This document shows, one piece after another, positions 8,189-17,637 of a stretch of 64,000 bases of DNA. Numbering within the stretch: the stretch's first letter is position 1; the number at the start of each line of letters is the position of its first letter. A program made the position numbers and the translations under genes. The notes under the pieces were generated by a model. The model had not been told where the DNA came from and ran no database searches. It saw nothing but the letters and a program-made list of their open reading frames with translations. The DNA is taken from NCBI RefSeq assembly GCF_004216665.1, contig NZ_SGWY01000004.1:1-64000 (forward strand), given 5' to 3'. This stretch comes from Agromyces ramosus (GTDB lineage Bacteria > Actinomycetota > Actinomycetes > Actinomycetales > Microbacteriaceae).

Positions 8189-11100
8189 TCAGCCGGCGCT
8201 GCAGGTGACCTTCGCGTCCGCCCAGTCGGCGTGGTCGAAGTTCTTGCCGTTCGTGGCCTCGTCGGCCACGAGGCGCAGTCGCTGCACCCCGGTCACGCCG
8301 ACCGTGAGGGGCACGGCCCCCGAGTCGTTCGTGAGCACCGGCGTCTCCGCGAGGAGCTCGCCGTCGCCGTAGACGAGGAACCGCACCGAGCCGATGCCGC
8401 TCTCACCGGGCGTCTCGAGCACCTCGTCGTCGATGCCGACGATCGCGTCGAACGTCGAGCACGTGCCGCCGAGCCACGCCGTGACGGCTCCCGTGGCGTG
8501 CATGCCGATGCCCTTCGCGTAGGTGACGTCGTCGATCTCGATCGGCCGGCCGTCGTTCGCGGCGGCCTGGCCGTTCGACTGGTCGCGCTCGACCGGGCCG
8601 TACCCGTTCGACTGCTCGAGCCATTCGAGGTCCGACAGCTGGTTGACGCCGTCGAGCGGCTTCGGCGTGACCCACAGGGTGGCCTGGGTCGCCGCGGTCC
8701 GCTCCTCACTGCCGACCCGGTAGGAGACCTGCACGGGGATCTCCACCGTGCCGCTCACGCCGTCCTCGGGCACCTCCACAGTCCACGTCGTCTCGAGGAT
8801 GTCGCCGGCGGTGAGCTTCCGCGCCGTGACCGGGCCGCCCTCGACGACCCAGCCCTCGGGCACGACGGGTGCCATCGCGACCTTCGCGGCATCCGCCTCG
8901 ACCGCGAACGACGCGGACAGCTCGACCGTGGATCCCGGTGCCACGTCGGCCGCGGACGGCTCGACCGTGAGGTCGACCGCGTCCCATGGCTCGGCCGGGT
9001 CGAGGCAGCTCTCGCGGCCCGGCCGGTCGAGGCAGACGACGGCGGCGAATCCGCCGTTGTTCGCGGTGGGGATCGACAGCACCTGGTCCTTCGTGGTGTG
9101 CGTCGTGGTCAGCACGGTCGCCGAACCGTTGGCGCCGTCGTCGGACAGGAGGTCGACGATGAGGTGCCTGCCGCCGAACTGCTCGAGCGGGAGTTGGAGC
9201 GGCTCCCCGGATCCCGCCCGCATGCCGCCGACGTACCAGCGGTCGCCTGCGCGACGCGCGAGCACCACGTCGGAGGCCGGCGTCCCGCTCACCAGCTGCG
9301 TCTCGTCCCAGTGCGCGGGCAGGTCCTGCAGGAACCGCTCCGCGTTCGGCTCTGCGGCGTACGCCTCGGGCTTGTCCGAGAGGTGCTGCCAGCCCGACTC
9401 GTAGACGATGCCCATCGCCACCTCGTGGGCCTTCGAGGAGTTGCCGTTGCCGCGGGAGAAGGTCACGGGCGTCCAGTCCATCGAGCCCACGACGTTGCGC
9501 GTGAACGGCACCATGAGGCTGCGGGCCGGGCTGATGCCGTTCTCGGCGCCCCGCACTGCCTCGTAGCTCATGATGTGCGGCCAGGTGCGCTGCATCCCGG
9601 TGGGAAGCGACGCGCCGTGGAAGTTGATCATGAGGTGATTGGCCGCGGTGTCGGCTGCGATCTGGTCGTACCACTGGTGGATCGCCTGGCTGTCGGTGTC
9701 CATGAAGTCGACCTTGATGCCCTTCACGCCCCACGATGCGATGCGCGGCAGCCACTCGTCGCGCTGCTCCTGCGTGCGCAGGTCGCGGCTGTGGAACCAG
9801 ATGATGACGTCGACGCCCTTCGTCTCGGCGTAGCGCACGGTGCGGGGCACCCAGCTCGCGTCCCAGCCCTCGTCGAGGAGCACGTACTCCCAGCCGTTCC
9901 GGGCGGAGAGGTCGATGAAGTCGCGCTGGCGCGCCTCGTCCTTCGGGCTGTTCCAGTCGGTCAGCCAGCTCCAGCTCGAGACGCCGGGCTGGATCCACAA
10001 CGTGTCCTCGCCCGCGAGCCGGTTCGGCGTGGCCAGGTCGTCGACGAGGGTGGACTCGACCACCGTGTCGAGCCCGCCGACGATCGCGACGCGCCATGGC
10101 GTCGAGAGGTCGCCCTCACTCGTCACGGGCGCTCCCTGGAACAGGTCGACGCCGTATCGGAGGGTGCCCGGGGCGTGCGCGAGGTGCGAGCCCGAGTAGT
10201 CGCCGTGCAGGTCGGCCTCGGTGAGGAGCACGTAGTCCTCGCCCTGCTGGAAGAGCGCCGGATAGCCGACGCTCCCGGTGCCGTTCGAGGCGGTGGCGGT
10301 GGTCTGCATCCACTCGGCCTCGTAGTTCACCGCGTACGAGCGCTGCATCCAGGCGGTGCCGTCGGCCGCGAGCTCCCACGCTCCCGATTCGTCGTCGACG
10401 CGGTGCTCGCCGTCGCCCGCCACGAGGTATCGGTAGGCGGCGCCGTCGTCCGAGAGGCGCACGGCGATCGAGAACCGCCCACCATCGGCGTTCTCGAACT
10501 CGAAGACCGACTCCTGGAAGACGTACGAGCGCTCCTCCTGCTTGCCCGTGACCATGGCGTAGTCGTCGGCGACGATGCCGTCGGTGCGGCCCACGAACGT
10601 CAGTCCGCTGCGGAAGTCGCCGTCGCTGCCGGTGAGGCCGAGGCGCGTCGCCTGCACCACCGTCGCCTGGCCGTCGACCACGTCGAGTGCGACGCGCCCG
10701 GCGGAGTCGAGCTTCAGGACGCCGTCGAGCGGCGACCCCTCCGGACCGTCGATCGCCCACCGCTCGACGACCACCGGCTCCTCCGGCACCTCGTCGTCGC
10801 AGGTGACCGTGGCGTCGCCCCAGTCGGCGTGGTCGAAGTTCTTGCCGTTGGTGGACTCGTTCGCCACCAGCCGCAGGACGTCGACGCCCGTGACATCCGC
10901 CGTCAGCTCGACGGCCGCGTCGTTCCCCGTGACGACGCCCGTCTCGGCGAGGAGGGTGCCGTCGCCGAACACCTGGAACTGCACGGTGCCCACGCCCGAG
11001 GTCACCTCGTCGTCGAGCCCGACCATCGCACTGAACGCCGTGCAGTTGGCGCCGAGCTCGACCGAGAGCGCCCCGGTGGCGTGCATCCCGATGCCCCGCT

Positions 11101-11353
11101 CGTACACGAACCCGCCGATGGTGATCGGCTTCCCGTCGCCCGCGGCGGATTCGCCGTTCGACGTATCGCGTTCGATGGGCCCCCACCCGTTGGACTCGTT
11201 GAGCCACGGCAGGTCGGAGACGTAGGCCTCGCCGACGGGCACGTCGGCGAGCGCGGGTGCGGCCGTGGAGACGGCCGCGAGACCGCCTCCCAGCAGTGTT
11301 CCGGCGACGACCACCGCGATGGTGGTTCGCCGGCGATGGGTCCGGTGGGGCAC
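8189..11353 (-). CDS. Secreted GH97 glycosidase flanked by two NPCBM domains
   Basis: This 1054-residue precursor has a signal peptide (1-36), an NPCBM domain (about 40-150), GH97 N-terminal, catalytic and C-terminal domains (about 160-810), a NEW3/NPCBM-associated Ig-like domain (about 815-915) and a second NPCBM domain (about 920-1054). The catalytic barrel includes LLDEGW and GIKVDFMD. The Asp in VDFMD is where retaining GH97 alpha-galactosidases place their nucleophile, so I lean to a retaining alpha-galactosidase-type enzyme over an inverting SusB-like one. The two NPCBM copies repeat the WLxxSNGxGPxERDxSNG block. Start: GTG at 11353 with a GAAGGAG site. It acts outside the cell. Confidence 0.85.
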   Translation of the reverse strand: MPHRTHRRRTTIAVVVAGTLLGGGLAAVSTAAPALADVPVGEAYVSDLPWLNESNGWGPIERDTSNGESAAGDGKPITIGGFVYERGIGMHATGALSVELGANCTAFSAMVGLDDEVTSGVGTVQFQVFGDGTLLAETGVVTGNDAAVELTADVTGVDVLRLVANESTNGKNFDHADWGDATVTCDDEVPEEPVVVERWAIDGPEGSPLDGVLKLDSAGRVALDVVDGQATVVQATRLGLTGSDGDFRSGLTFVGRTDGIVADDYAMVTGKQEERSYVFQESVFEFENADGGRFSIAVRLSDDGAAYRYLVAGDGEHRVDDESGAWELAADGTAWMQRSYAVNYEAEWMQTTATASNGTGSVGYPALFQQGEDYVLLTEADLHGDYSGSHLAHAPGTLRYGVDLFQGAPVTSEGDLSTPWRVAIVGGLDTVVESTLVDDLATPNRLAGEDTLWIQPGVSSWSWLTDWNSPKDEARQRDFIDLSARNGWEYVLLDEGWDASWVPRTVRYAETKGVDVIIWFHSRDLRTQEQRDEWLPRIASWGVKGIKVDFMDTDSQAIHQWYDQIAADTAANHLMINFHGASLPTGMQRTWPHIMSYEAVRGAENGISPARSLMVPFTRNVVGSMDWTPVTFSRGNGNSSKAHEVAMGIVYESGWQHLSDKPEAYAAEPNAERFLQDLPAHWDETQLVSGTPASDVVLARRAGDRWYVGGMRAGSGEPLQLPLEQFGGRHLIVDLLSDDGANGSATVLTTTHTTKDQVLSIPTANNGGFAAVVCLDRPGRESCLDPAEPWDAVDLTVEPSAADVAPGSTVELSASFAVEADAAKVAMAPVVPEGWVVEGGPVTARKLTAGDILETTWTVEVPEDGVSGTVEIPVQVSYRVGSEERTAATQATLWVTPKPLDGVNQLSDLEWLEQSNGYGPVERDQSNGQAAANDGRPIEIDDVTYAKGIGMHATGAVTAWLGGTCSTFDAIVGIDDEVLETPGESGIGSVRFLVYGDGELLAETPVLTNDSGAVPLTVGVTGVQRLRLVADEATNGKNFDHADWADAKVTCSAG

Positions 11354-11441
11354 GAGGTCTCCTTCGACGATCGCGACGACCCTCGAACGAGGGCCTCTCG
11401 GGGTCAGGCTAGGAACCCCTGATCGAAACGGTCAACGGAGT

Positions 11442-11486
11442 GATCGGAATCGATCGGCCCGGTCGTCGGAGCGATCAGTTCCGATC
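11442..11486. promoter_or_regulatory. Inverted repeat in the GH97 / histidine-kinase divergent gap
   Basis: GATCGGAA at 11442-11449 is inverted as TTCCGATC at 11479-11486, embedded in several further GATCG words. The cluster lies between divergent genes and about 90 nt upstream of the GH97 start, a sensible place for an operator. The DeoR-type regulator or the two-component response regulator are candidate binders; this is inference only. Confidence 0.3.
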
Positions 11487-11589
11487 GATCAGCCGCCACG
11501 ATGGCGGGCCACGCCGACGCGTGGATCGCTCGCCGAACTCCGTCGCGCGACGGATCCGCCCGCGTGCGGGCGCTCGGTAGCGTGGGGGC

Positions 11590-12945
11590 ATGTCCGAGTC
11601 CGTCGCGGCTCCCGTCGAGGGGGTCGAGTGGGTGCGCCCGCGGCCGCCGCGGTCCGCGTACCGCAACGACCTCGTCCTCTCCCTCGTGCTCGCAGCGGGC
11701 ACCGCCGCGAGCGTCGTGCTCTACCGCATCACCGGGTGGGGGGAGGGCGCCCCCTGGTGGGGGTCGGTCCTCTGGGTCGCCGCGATGAACCTGCCGCTCG
11801 CCGCGCGGCGGCGGTGGCCCGAGATCGTGGCGCTCGTGGCATCCGCCGCCTTCGTCGTCGGCGCGATGGCCGAGGTCGGCGAGGCGCTGTTCTCGAACAT
11901 CGCCCTGTTCATCGCGATCTACACGGTGGGCGCGTGGGGCCGGAACCGCCTGCGGGCCGACATCGTGCGCGGCGTCATCGTCGTCGGCATGTTCGTGTGG
12001 CTGTTCTGGGCGCTCATCGTCGGCTCGATGACGCCCGAGCAGCTGCCCGACCTCAGCCGTGAGGGCGTCGTCTCGCCGTACCTCGCGCTGGGACTCATCA
12101 ACGTGCTCACGAACCTGCTGTACTTCGGCGGGGCGTGGTACTTCGGAGACTCGGCGTACCGGTCGGCGCGATCCCGGGCCGAGCTCGAGCAGCGCACCGC
12201 CGAGCTCGCCGCCGAGCGCGAGCGCACCCGGGCGCAGGCCGTCGCGATCGAGCGGCTCCGGATCGCGCGCGAGCTGCACGACGTGGTCGCCCACCACGTC
12301 TCGGTCATCGGGGTCCAGGCGGGAGCGGCACGGCGCGTCATCGCGAAGGACCCGGATGCCGCGGCCGCCTCGCTCTCGGCGATCGAGTCGAGTGCGCGCG
12401 ACGCCGTCGACGAGCTGCACGGGCTGCTGGGCACGCTGCGCGGCGACACCGGACCGGTCGACGCCGCCGCGGCGGAATCCGCCGAGCCCCCTGTCACGAG
12501 CACGAGCACGCGCGGCATCGACCGCATCGACGAGCTCGTGGCGGAGTCGGTGGCCGCCGGCCTGCCGACCGAGCTCTCGATCGTGGGCGAGGAGCACGCG
12601 GTGTCGCCGGTGATCGGCCTCAGCGCGTACCGCATCGCGCAGGAGGCGCTCACGAACGTGCGCAAGCACGCGGGCGCGGCGGCCACCGCCGAGGTGCGCG
12701 TGCGATGGTCGGATGCCGCGGTCGAGGTCGAGGTGACGAACACGGGCGTCGCCCGGGCGACGCGCGCCGCGGTCGCGGGGCCGGATGCCGAGTGGTCGTC
12801 GGAGGCGGGCGGCCTCGGTCAGCTCGGCATTCGGGAGCGCGTGGCCGCGGCGGGAGGCACGCTCGAGCTCGGACCCCGGGCGCGAGGCGGCTACCTCGTG
12901 CGCGCACGCTTCCCGCTGCGCCGCGGGGAGGAGGGTCGCGCGTGA
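11590..12945 (+). CDS. Sensor histidine kinase (HisKA_3 / NarL-type partner)
   Basis: The 451-residue protein has about five to six N-terminal membrane helices (25-185), a coiled linker (about 192-220), a HisKA_3 dimerisation domain with the phospho-acceptor His230 in RELHDVVAHH, and a C-terminal HATPase domain (about 330-445). It should autophosphorylate and pass the phosphate to the response regulator encoded directly downstream. The signal is unknown, and the membrane part has no recognised sensor. A TAGCGT box 6 nt before the ATG indicates a leaderless transcript. Confidence 0.9.
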   Translation: MSESVAAPVEGVEWVRPRPPRSAYRNDLVLSLVLAAGTAASVVLYRITGWGEGAPWWGSVLWVAAMNLPLAARRRWPEIVALVASAAFVVGAMAEVGEALFSNIALFIAIYTVGAWGRNRLRADIVRGVIVVGMFVWLFWALIVGSMTPEQLPDLSREGVVSPYLALGLINVLTNLLYFGGAWYFGDSAYRSARSRAELEQRTAELAAERERTRAQAVAIERLRIARELHDVVAHHVSVIGVQAGAARRVIAKDPDAAAASLSAIESSARDAVDELHGLLGTLRGDTGPVDAAAAESAEPPVTSTSTRGIDRIDELVAESVAAGLPTELSIVGEEHAVSPVIGLSAYRIAQEALTNVRKHAGAAATAEVRVRWSDAAVEVEVTNTGVARATRAAVAGPDAEWSSEAGGLGQLGIRERVAAAGGTLELGPRARGGYLVRARFPLRRGEEGRA

Positions 12946-13643
12946 TCCGCGTGCTCGTGGTCGACGACCAGGCGCTGGTGCGCGCGGGGTTCCGCACGAT
13001 CCTCGATTCGGAGGACGGCATCGAGGTCGTCGGCGAGGCGGCCGATGGCGCGGCGGCCGTGACGGCTGTCACCGAGCTCGCGCCCGACGTGGTCTGCATG
13101 GACGTGCAGATGCCCGGCATGGACGGACTCGAGGCCACCCGTCGCATCACGGCGGATGCGGCATCCGGTGCGGCCGTGCTCGTGCTCACGACGTTCAACC
13201 GCGAGGACTACCTGTTCGCGGCGCTCGAGGCGGGGGCCAGCGGGTTCCTGCTGAAGAACTCGAGCCCCGAGCAGCTGATCGAGGCCGTCCAGGTCGTGGC
13301 CCGCGGCGACGCCCTGCTGTCGCCGGATGTCACCCGGCGCGTGATCGAGGCGGTGGCGGCATCCGCCGGCCGACTACTCGTGCCGGCGCAGCCCGAAGCG
13401 CCCCCGACCACGGTCGAGCGTCCCGCCCCCGCCGCGCTCGCGAGCCTCACCGACCGCGAGCGAGAAGTGCTCGAGCTCCTCGCCGAGGGCATCTCGAACG
13501 CCGAGATCGCGCAGCGCATGTGGGTGGGCGAGGCGACCGTGAAGACGCACGTGTCGAAGGTGCTCATGAAGCTCGGCCTTCGAGACCGCGTGCACGCCGT
13601 GGTCTACGCGTACGAGCACGGGGTGGTGCGACCCGCCTCATAG
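12942..13643 (+). CDS. NarL/FixJ-family response regulator
   Basis: The 233-residue protein has a receiver domain (about 2-120; phospho-acceptor Asp54 in VCMDVQMPG, Lys in FLLKNS) and a LuxR-type DNA-binding domain (about 165-228). The start is GTG at 12942, sharing four bases with the kinase stop (GTGA), so the pair is translationally coupled. The linker between domains is longer than usual and Pro/Ala-rich (about 140-163). Targets are not evident; autoregulation or control of neighbouring genes is possible. Confidence 0.92.
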   Translation: MIRVLVVDDQALVRAGFRTILDSEDGIEVVGEAADGAAAVTAVTELAPDVVCMDVQMPGMDGLEATRRITADAASGAAVLVLTTFNREDYLFAALEAGASGFLLKNSSPEQLIEAVQVVARGDALLSPDVTRRVIEAVAASAGRLLVPAQPEAPPTTVERPAPAALASLTDREREVLELLAEGISNAEIAQRMWVGEATVKTHVSKVLMKLGLRDRVHAVVYAYEHGVVRPAS

Positions 13644-13701
13644 GCGGGCGGCTGCCCGACCTGGACGGCATCGTCGGGGGGCGAGCTGGCATACTCCCTG
13701 C

Positions 13702-14067
13702 ATGCCCGAGTTGCCGCCGCCCCCCGCAGCCGACCACCGCACGGCGGAAGCCGGATGGTATCCCGACCCGCAGGCGCCCGACATCCTGCGTTGGTGGGAC
13801 GGCGAGGAATGGTCGGAGACGGACTTCACGCTGCCGGGCGCGGCGGGTTACCCCTGGTGGCACCAGGACGCGTGGCGTGAGCGCTTCGGGCCGCTCTCGC
13901 GTGTCGGCTCGCTGTTCAACCTCGCCTGCTGCAGCGTGCTGCTCATGGTGAACCTGCGTCTCATCGGCTCCTCGGTCACTGCGTTCTGGATCATTCCGGT
14001 GATCCTCGAAGCCGCGTTCGCCGCGATCGCCATTCGCGCCTGGTGGCCGCGCAACGGAGTGCGCTGA
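13702..14067 (+). CDS. DUF2510-domain membrane protein
   Basis: The 121-residue protein opens with a DUF2510 motif (AGWYPDPQAPDILRWWDG, about 13-32), typical of actinobacterial membrane proteins, followed by two helices (about 70-90 and 93-113). The role of DUF2510 is unknown; it is usually fused to membrane segments and faces the cytoplasm. A CATACT box 6 nt before the ATG fits a leaderless message. The gene stands alone between the response regulator and a convergent cupin gene. Confidence 0.75.
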   Translation: MPELPPPPAADHRTAEAGWYPDPQAPDILRWWDGEEWSETDFTLPGAAGYPWWHQDAWRERFGPLSRVGSLFNLACCSVLLMVNLRLIGSSVTAFWIIPVILEAAFAAIAIRAWWPRNGVR

Positions 14068-14100
14068 CGGGGCTCCCCGCAGCGGAGTGCGACCCGCGCC

Positions 14101-14466
14101 TCAGTCGAGTTCGCGGAGCTCCGTGGTGCGCTCGCTCGGGGTGTCGCCCGTGTTGACGGTCCCCTGCGGTTCGATGAGGATCGCCGAGACCTCGCCGTCG
14201 GCGCGCGGGCAGTGCTCCACCCCGCGGGGCACCACGTAGACGTCGCCGGGGCCGAGGTCGACGTCGCCGTCTCGCAGCTGGATGACGAGGCGACCCGAGA
14301 GCACCATGAAGAGCTCGTCGGTCTCGGGGTGCGCGTGCCACGTGAACTCGCCGAGCAGCTTCACGACCTTGACGTCGTAGTCGTTGACGCGCGCGAGCCG
14401 CCGAGGCTGCCAGTGCTCGGCGAACGAGTCGAGGGCGTCCTGGACGTTGCGTACCGGATCTGCCAT
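14101..14466 (-). CDS. Cupin-domain protein
   Basis: The 121-residue single-domain cupin shows motif 1 residues His44 and His46 with Glu51 (WHAHPETDE) and motif 2 His85 (RGVEH), enough to bind one metal ion. Small cupins of this type include dioxygenases, isomerases and sugar-binding proteins; the substrate is not predictable. The start at 14466 begins the conserved protein; the longer open frame upstream runs antisense through the ArsR operon and is not coding. Confidence 0.75.
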   Translation of the reverse strand: MADPVRNVQDALDSFAEHWQPRRLARVNDYDVKVVKLLGEFTWHAHPETDELFMVLSGRLVIQLRDGDVDLGPGDVYVVPRGVEHCPRADGEVSAILIEPQGTVNTGDTPSERTTELRELD

Positions 14467-14592
14467 GTTCCGATCATCGCGGATGCCACCCGCGGCGGCC
14501 CAGCGAATGCAGGAACTTCGCCGCGCCGGCGGCGTGTCTCCGGCGGCCTCGACGGCGTGCCGCACGCAGCTTCCTGCATTTCGATCCGGGGG

Positions 14593-14644
14593 TTGACGCG
14601 GCATCGACTCGAGCCTATGGTTAAGCACATCATTAAATAAGGAG
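14593..14644 (+). promoter_or_regulatory. Promoter, candidate ArsR operator and ribosome site of the ArsR-SRPBCC operon
   Basis: TTGACG (14593-14598) and TATGGT (14616-14621) are spaced by 17 bp. Directly after the -10 box comes an AT-rich patch, unusual for this genome, with TTAA at 14621-14624 and again at 14633-14636, a position suited to autorepression by the ArsR protein. AAGGAG at 14639-14644 is the ribosome site, 8 nt before the ATG. Confidence 0.6.
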
Positions 14645-14652
14645 TCGCTTAC

Positions 14653-14994
14653 ATGGCAGGTGCGGCGGACGAGCTCAGCCTCGTGTTCCAGGCGCTCGCC
14701 GATCCGACACGGCGCGCGATCATCTCGCGCCTCCGTGGCGGGCCGACGACCGTGGGGGAGCTCGCCGAGCCGTTCGCGATGAGCCGCCCGGCGATCTCGC
14801 AGCACCTCAAGGTGCTCGAGCGCGCCGGCCTCATCGAACGCACCGCCGACGCGCAGTGGCGCCGCTGCACCCTCCGCACGGAGCCCCTCGACGAGGCATC
14901 CGCCTGGGTCGACCGGCACCGAGACGAGTGGAACGAGCGCTTCGACCTGCTCGACGAGCGACTCCGCGAGCTGAAAGGACAGACGGATGCCTGA
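14653..14994 (+). CDS. ArsR-family winged-helix regulator
   Basis: The 113-residue protein is a single ArsR-type winged helix (about 8-85; recognition helix around MSRPAISQHLKVL). It lacks the cysteine pairs of metal-sensing ArsR proteins, so it is more likely of the SdpR/SRPBCC-associated type. Its stop overlaps the SRPBCC gene by 8 nt, and together with the RibD/DHFR-like gene it forms a three-gene operon, a very common actinobacterial arrangement. It probably represses its own promoter through the AT-rich patch upstream. Confidence 0.88.
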   Translation: MAGAADELSLVFQALADPTRRAIISRLRGGPTTVGELAEPFAMSRPAISQHLKVLERAGLIERTADAQWRRCTLRTEPLDEASAWVDRHRDEWNERFDLLDERLRELKGQTDA

Positions 14995-15457
14995 GCAGAC
15001 CGCCACCGGCACCAAGCAGTTCACCATCACCCGCATCTTCGACGCGCCCCGCGACCTCGTCTGGCAGGCGTGGACGACCGAGGCGGACGCCGCGGAGTGG
15101 TGGCACCCCCGCGGCATCGAGATCAAGCCGGGCAGTGTCGCGGTCGACGTCCGCGTCGGCGGCCGCTACGCGTACACCATGGTCAACCCGGCCGATGGAC
15201 AGGAGTACCCGACGGTCGGCGTCTATCGCGAGGTCGCGCCGCCCGAGAAGCTCGTGTTCACGTGGGGTTCGCCCGGCGACCGCGACGAGGACGCCCCCGT
15301 CATCACGGTGGAGCTCCGGGAGCTGCCGGACGACCGCACGGAGATGCGGTTCCACCTCGTCGGAACGGAAGGACAGCCGGGCGACGACAACGTGTACGAC
15401 GGATGGGACTCCGCCTTCGACATCCTCGCAGAGCAGCTCGCGGCGGGAACCGCCTGA
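14987..15457 (+). CDS. SRPBCC (AHSA1/START-like) domain protein
   Basis: The 156-residue protein is a single AHSA1-type SRPBCC domain (FDAPRDLVWQAWT near the start, GGRYAYTM mid-domain, GWDSAFDILAEQL at the end). The helix-grip fold binds hydrophobic ligands, and members next to ArsR genes are often called activators or small-molecule binders without proven function. AAAGGA lies upstream of the ATG, which itself overlaps the ArsR stop. The following gene starts inside its stop codon. Confidence 0.85.
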   Translation: MPEQTATGTKQFTITRIFDAPRDLVWQAWTTEADAAEWWHPRGIEIKPGSVAVDVRVGGRYAYTMVNPADGQEYPTVGVYREVAPPEKLVFTWGSPGDRDEDAPVITVELRELPDDRTEMRFHLVGTEGQPGDDNVYDGWDSAFDILAEQLAAGTA

Positions 15458-16017
15458 TGGGCAGGCTCACCGTCGAGCAGATCGTGAGCGTCGACGGCTA
15501 CGCCGCCGACGCCGACGGCGGCATCGCATTCTTCGAAGCCGTCGACGAGGTCGACTCGAACGACGCCGACCAGCTCGCCTTCCTCGAGCACATCGACGCG
15601 ATCCTCCTCGGCGCGAACACCTACCGGATGTTCGCGGACTACTGGCCGTCGGCCGACCCCGAGGTCGAGCGGGTGGCGGAGCCGATCAACCGACTGCCGA
15701 AGTTCGTGGTGTCGAACCGCCTCACGGAGGCTCCGTGGGGGGACGGCGCGATCGAGATCCTGCACGGCGACGGCGCGGCATCCGTCGACGAGCTCAAGCA
15801 GCGATACGAGGGGATCGTCGTGTGGGGCAGCCTCACCCTCGCCGACTCGCTCTTCCGCGCCGGGCTCGTCGACGAGTTGCGCCTGCGCATCGTGCCCGTG
15901 CTCATCGGCGCCGGTCGTCCGTTCACCCCGGCCGACCTCGGAGAGCGCCGGCTCGCGCTCAACCACGTCGTGTCGCACCCCACCGGGCACGTCGGCGTGA
16001 CCTACCGCGTGCGCTGA
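15457..16017 (+). CDS. Dihydrofolate-reductase-like (RibD C-terminal fold) protein
   Basis: The 186-residue protein starts at the ATG of a TGATG overlap with the SRPBCC gene. Segments such as VSVDGYAADADGG, LLGANTYRMF and VWGSLTLADSLF match the RibD_C/DHFR-like NADPH-binding fold. These stand-alone proteins are common in actinobacteria; few have known reactions, and true folate reduction is unlikely because the DHFR active-site pattern is not conserved. The 3' end overlaps the convergent MFS gene by 16 nt. Confidence 0.85.
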   Translation: MGRLTVEQIVSVDGYAADADGGIAFFEAVDEVDSNDADQLAFLEHIDAILLGANTYRMFADYWPSADPEVERVAEPINRLPKFVVSNRLTEAPWGDGAIEILHGDGAASVDELKQRYEGIVVWGSLTLADSLFRAGLVDELRLRIVPVLIGAGRPFTPADLGERRLALNHVVSHPTGHVGVTYRVR

Positions 16018-17546
16018 GCCGGGTCATCGGTCGAGTCGTCGACGGCCGCGGTCTGGTCGACGGGCCGCGTCTCGCCGGCAGGCCCCGGCTCGTCGCCGGG
16101 CCCAGCCCGGGAGGCATCCGTCTCGCCCTCGTCATTCGCCCCTCGGCCGCCCTGGTACTCCGCCGAGAGCAGGCGGTACGAGCGAGTCCTGAACGCGAGG
16201 ATCGCGAGGGCGACCATGATGAGCCCGGCGAAGAAGAACACGAGCGCGATGCCACGGGCGTCGCCGTCGCCGAGCACCCAGCCCCAGGTGGCCTGGCCAC
16301 CCTCGGACTCCATGTACGGGATGATCCAGAACTGCGCGATCGGCGCGATCAGGAATGCCGTGACGGGCGCCGCCGCCGATTCGACCGCCGCGGCGAATCC
16401 GAAGACGCGACCCTGGCGCTGGAACGGCACGACCTTCTGGATCACGGTCTGCTCCGACGCCTCGACCACCGGGATGAGCGTCATGTACGCCCAGATGCCG
16501 AGCGCGTACAGCGGCCACCACTCCCGGATGGTGAAGAACGAGCCGAGCAGGCCCATGCCGATCACGACCAGCAGCATGGTGCGGATCGGGTTCTTGCCGA
16601 GCCCGAACTTCGCGATCACGAGACCACCGATGATGAAGCCGGTGGCGGTGACGCCGAGCACGATCCCCCACACCTCGACCGAGAAGATCGTGAGGCCGTA
16701 CGGGTCCATGAGCGCCATGTAGACGCCGCCGATGAGGTTGTTCAGCGTCGAGAAGAGGATGAGCGCGAACAGGCCCGGCGCCCGCCGGACGGCCGCGACG
16801 CTCCCACGGAAGTCGATCGTCGACATGCGCTCGCCCTCGGCCGGGATCGGCCGCTCTTCAGGCACACGGAGGAAGAACAGGTGCACGAGCGCCACGAGGG
16901 TGAGCGTGATCGCGATCACGAGCGTCCACCCCATGCCGAGGAGCCCGATCGCGAGGCCGCTGAACACGCTCGTCACGATGAACGCCACGCCCTGGACCGT
17001 GCCGACCATGCCGTTCGCATTGGCGTGCCGCTCCTCGGGGACGAGGAGCGTGACCGTCGTGGAGAGCGCGATGTTGCGCATGTGCTCGACCACGGAGCCG
17101 AACAGGATGATGCCCGAGAACGCCCAGAACCACGGCCCGCCGAGGTCGAGCAGGGCCGACTCGGGCTGCACCAGGTACAGCACGCCCGCGATCACGAACG
17201 ACCCGAGGGTCACGAGGCTCGAGAAGACCATCACCTGGAGCTTGCGATGGCGGTCGACGATGGTGCCGAACAGCATCGCGAAGAACGCGATGAGCAGCAT
17301 GTAGGCGCCACCGATGATGCCCGTCGCGAGCACCGACCGCGTCTCGAGGTACACCCAGAAGGTGAGCGCGAACCAGAGGAAGCTCGTGGTGATATTCGCG
17401 ATCGCGGTGTTGACGAGCACCTGCACGAAGGTGCGCATGCCACCGGGCGGCGGCGTCACGCCCTGCGCCGACGCCTGCGCCGGCGCCTCCGCCGGTTTCG
17501 TCTCGGACGCAGCAGCGCCCTCGGATCCGTCCAGCCCCCTGGTCAC
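16002..17546 (-). CDS. MFS transporter
   Basis: The 514-residue protein has 12 membrane helices in two six-helix bundles (from about residue 40 to 455) and a long charged C-terminal tail. It resembles the EntS/enterobactin-exporter-like branch of MFS efflux proteins. The substrate is unknown. I start it at the GTG at 17546; the longer frame extends into the divergent promoter of the ABC exporter and through a hairpin, so it is unlikely to be translated. Its stop overlaps the DHFR-like gene tail to tail. Confidence 0.8.
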   Translation of the reverse strand: MTRGLDGSEGAAASETKPAEAPAQASAQGVTPPPGGMRTFVQVLVNTAIANITTSFLWFALTFWVYLETRSVLATGIIGGAYMLLIAFFAMLFGTIVDRHRKLQVMVFSSLVTLGSFVIAGVLYLVQPESALLDLGGPWFWAFSGIILFGSVVEHMRNIALSTTVTLLVPEERHANANGMVGTVQGVAFIVTSVFSGLAIGLLGMGWTLVIAITLTLVALVHLFFLRVPEERPIPAEGERMSTIDFRGSVAAVRRAPGLFALILFSTLNNLIGGVYMALMDPYGLTIFSVEVWGIVLGVTATGFIIGGLVIAKFGLGKNPIRTMLLVVIGMGLLGSFFTIREWWPLYALGIWAYMTLIPVVEASEQTVIQKVVPFQRQGRVFGFAAAVESAAAPVTAFLIAPIAQFWIIPYMESEGGQATWGWVLGDGDARGIALVFFFAGLIMVALAILAFRTRSYRLLSAEYQGGRGANDEGETDASRAGPGDEPGPAGETRPVDQTAAVDDSTDDPAQRTR

Positions 17547-17637
17547 CCGATGAGGGTAACCAACGCCTCCGACATCCGGAACCCCCTGTCCCTCGAGCCG
17601 GTCCCCCGCGCGGCGGACCCCCCCAACCCGTCGCACG

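Noticed and set aside
8099..11422. An 1107-codon open frame on the plus strand opposite the GH97 gene
   Set aside because: Shadow frame; the minus strand encodes a complete, recognisable multidomain enzyme.
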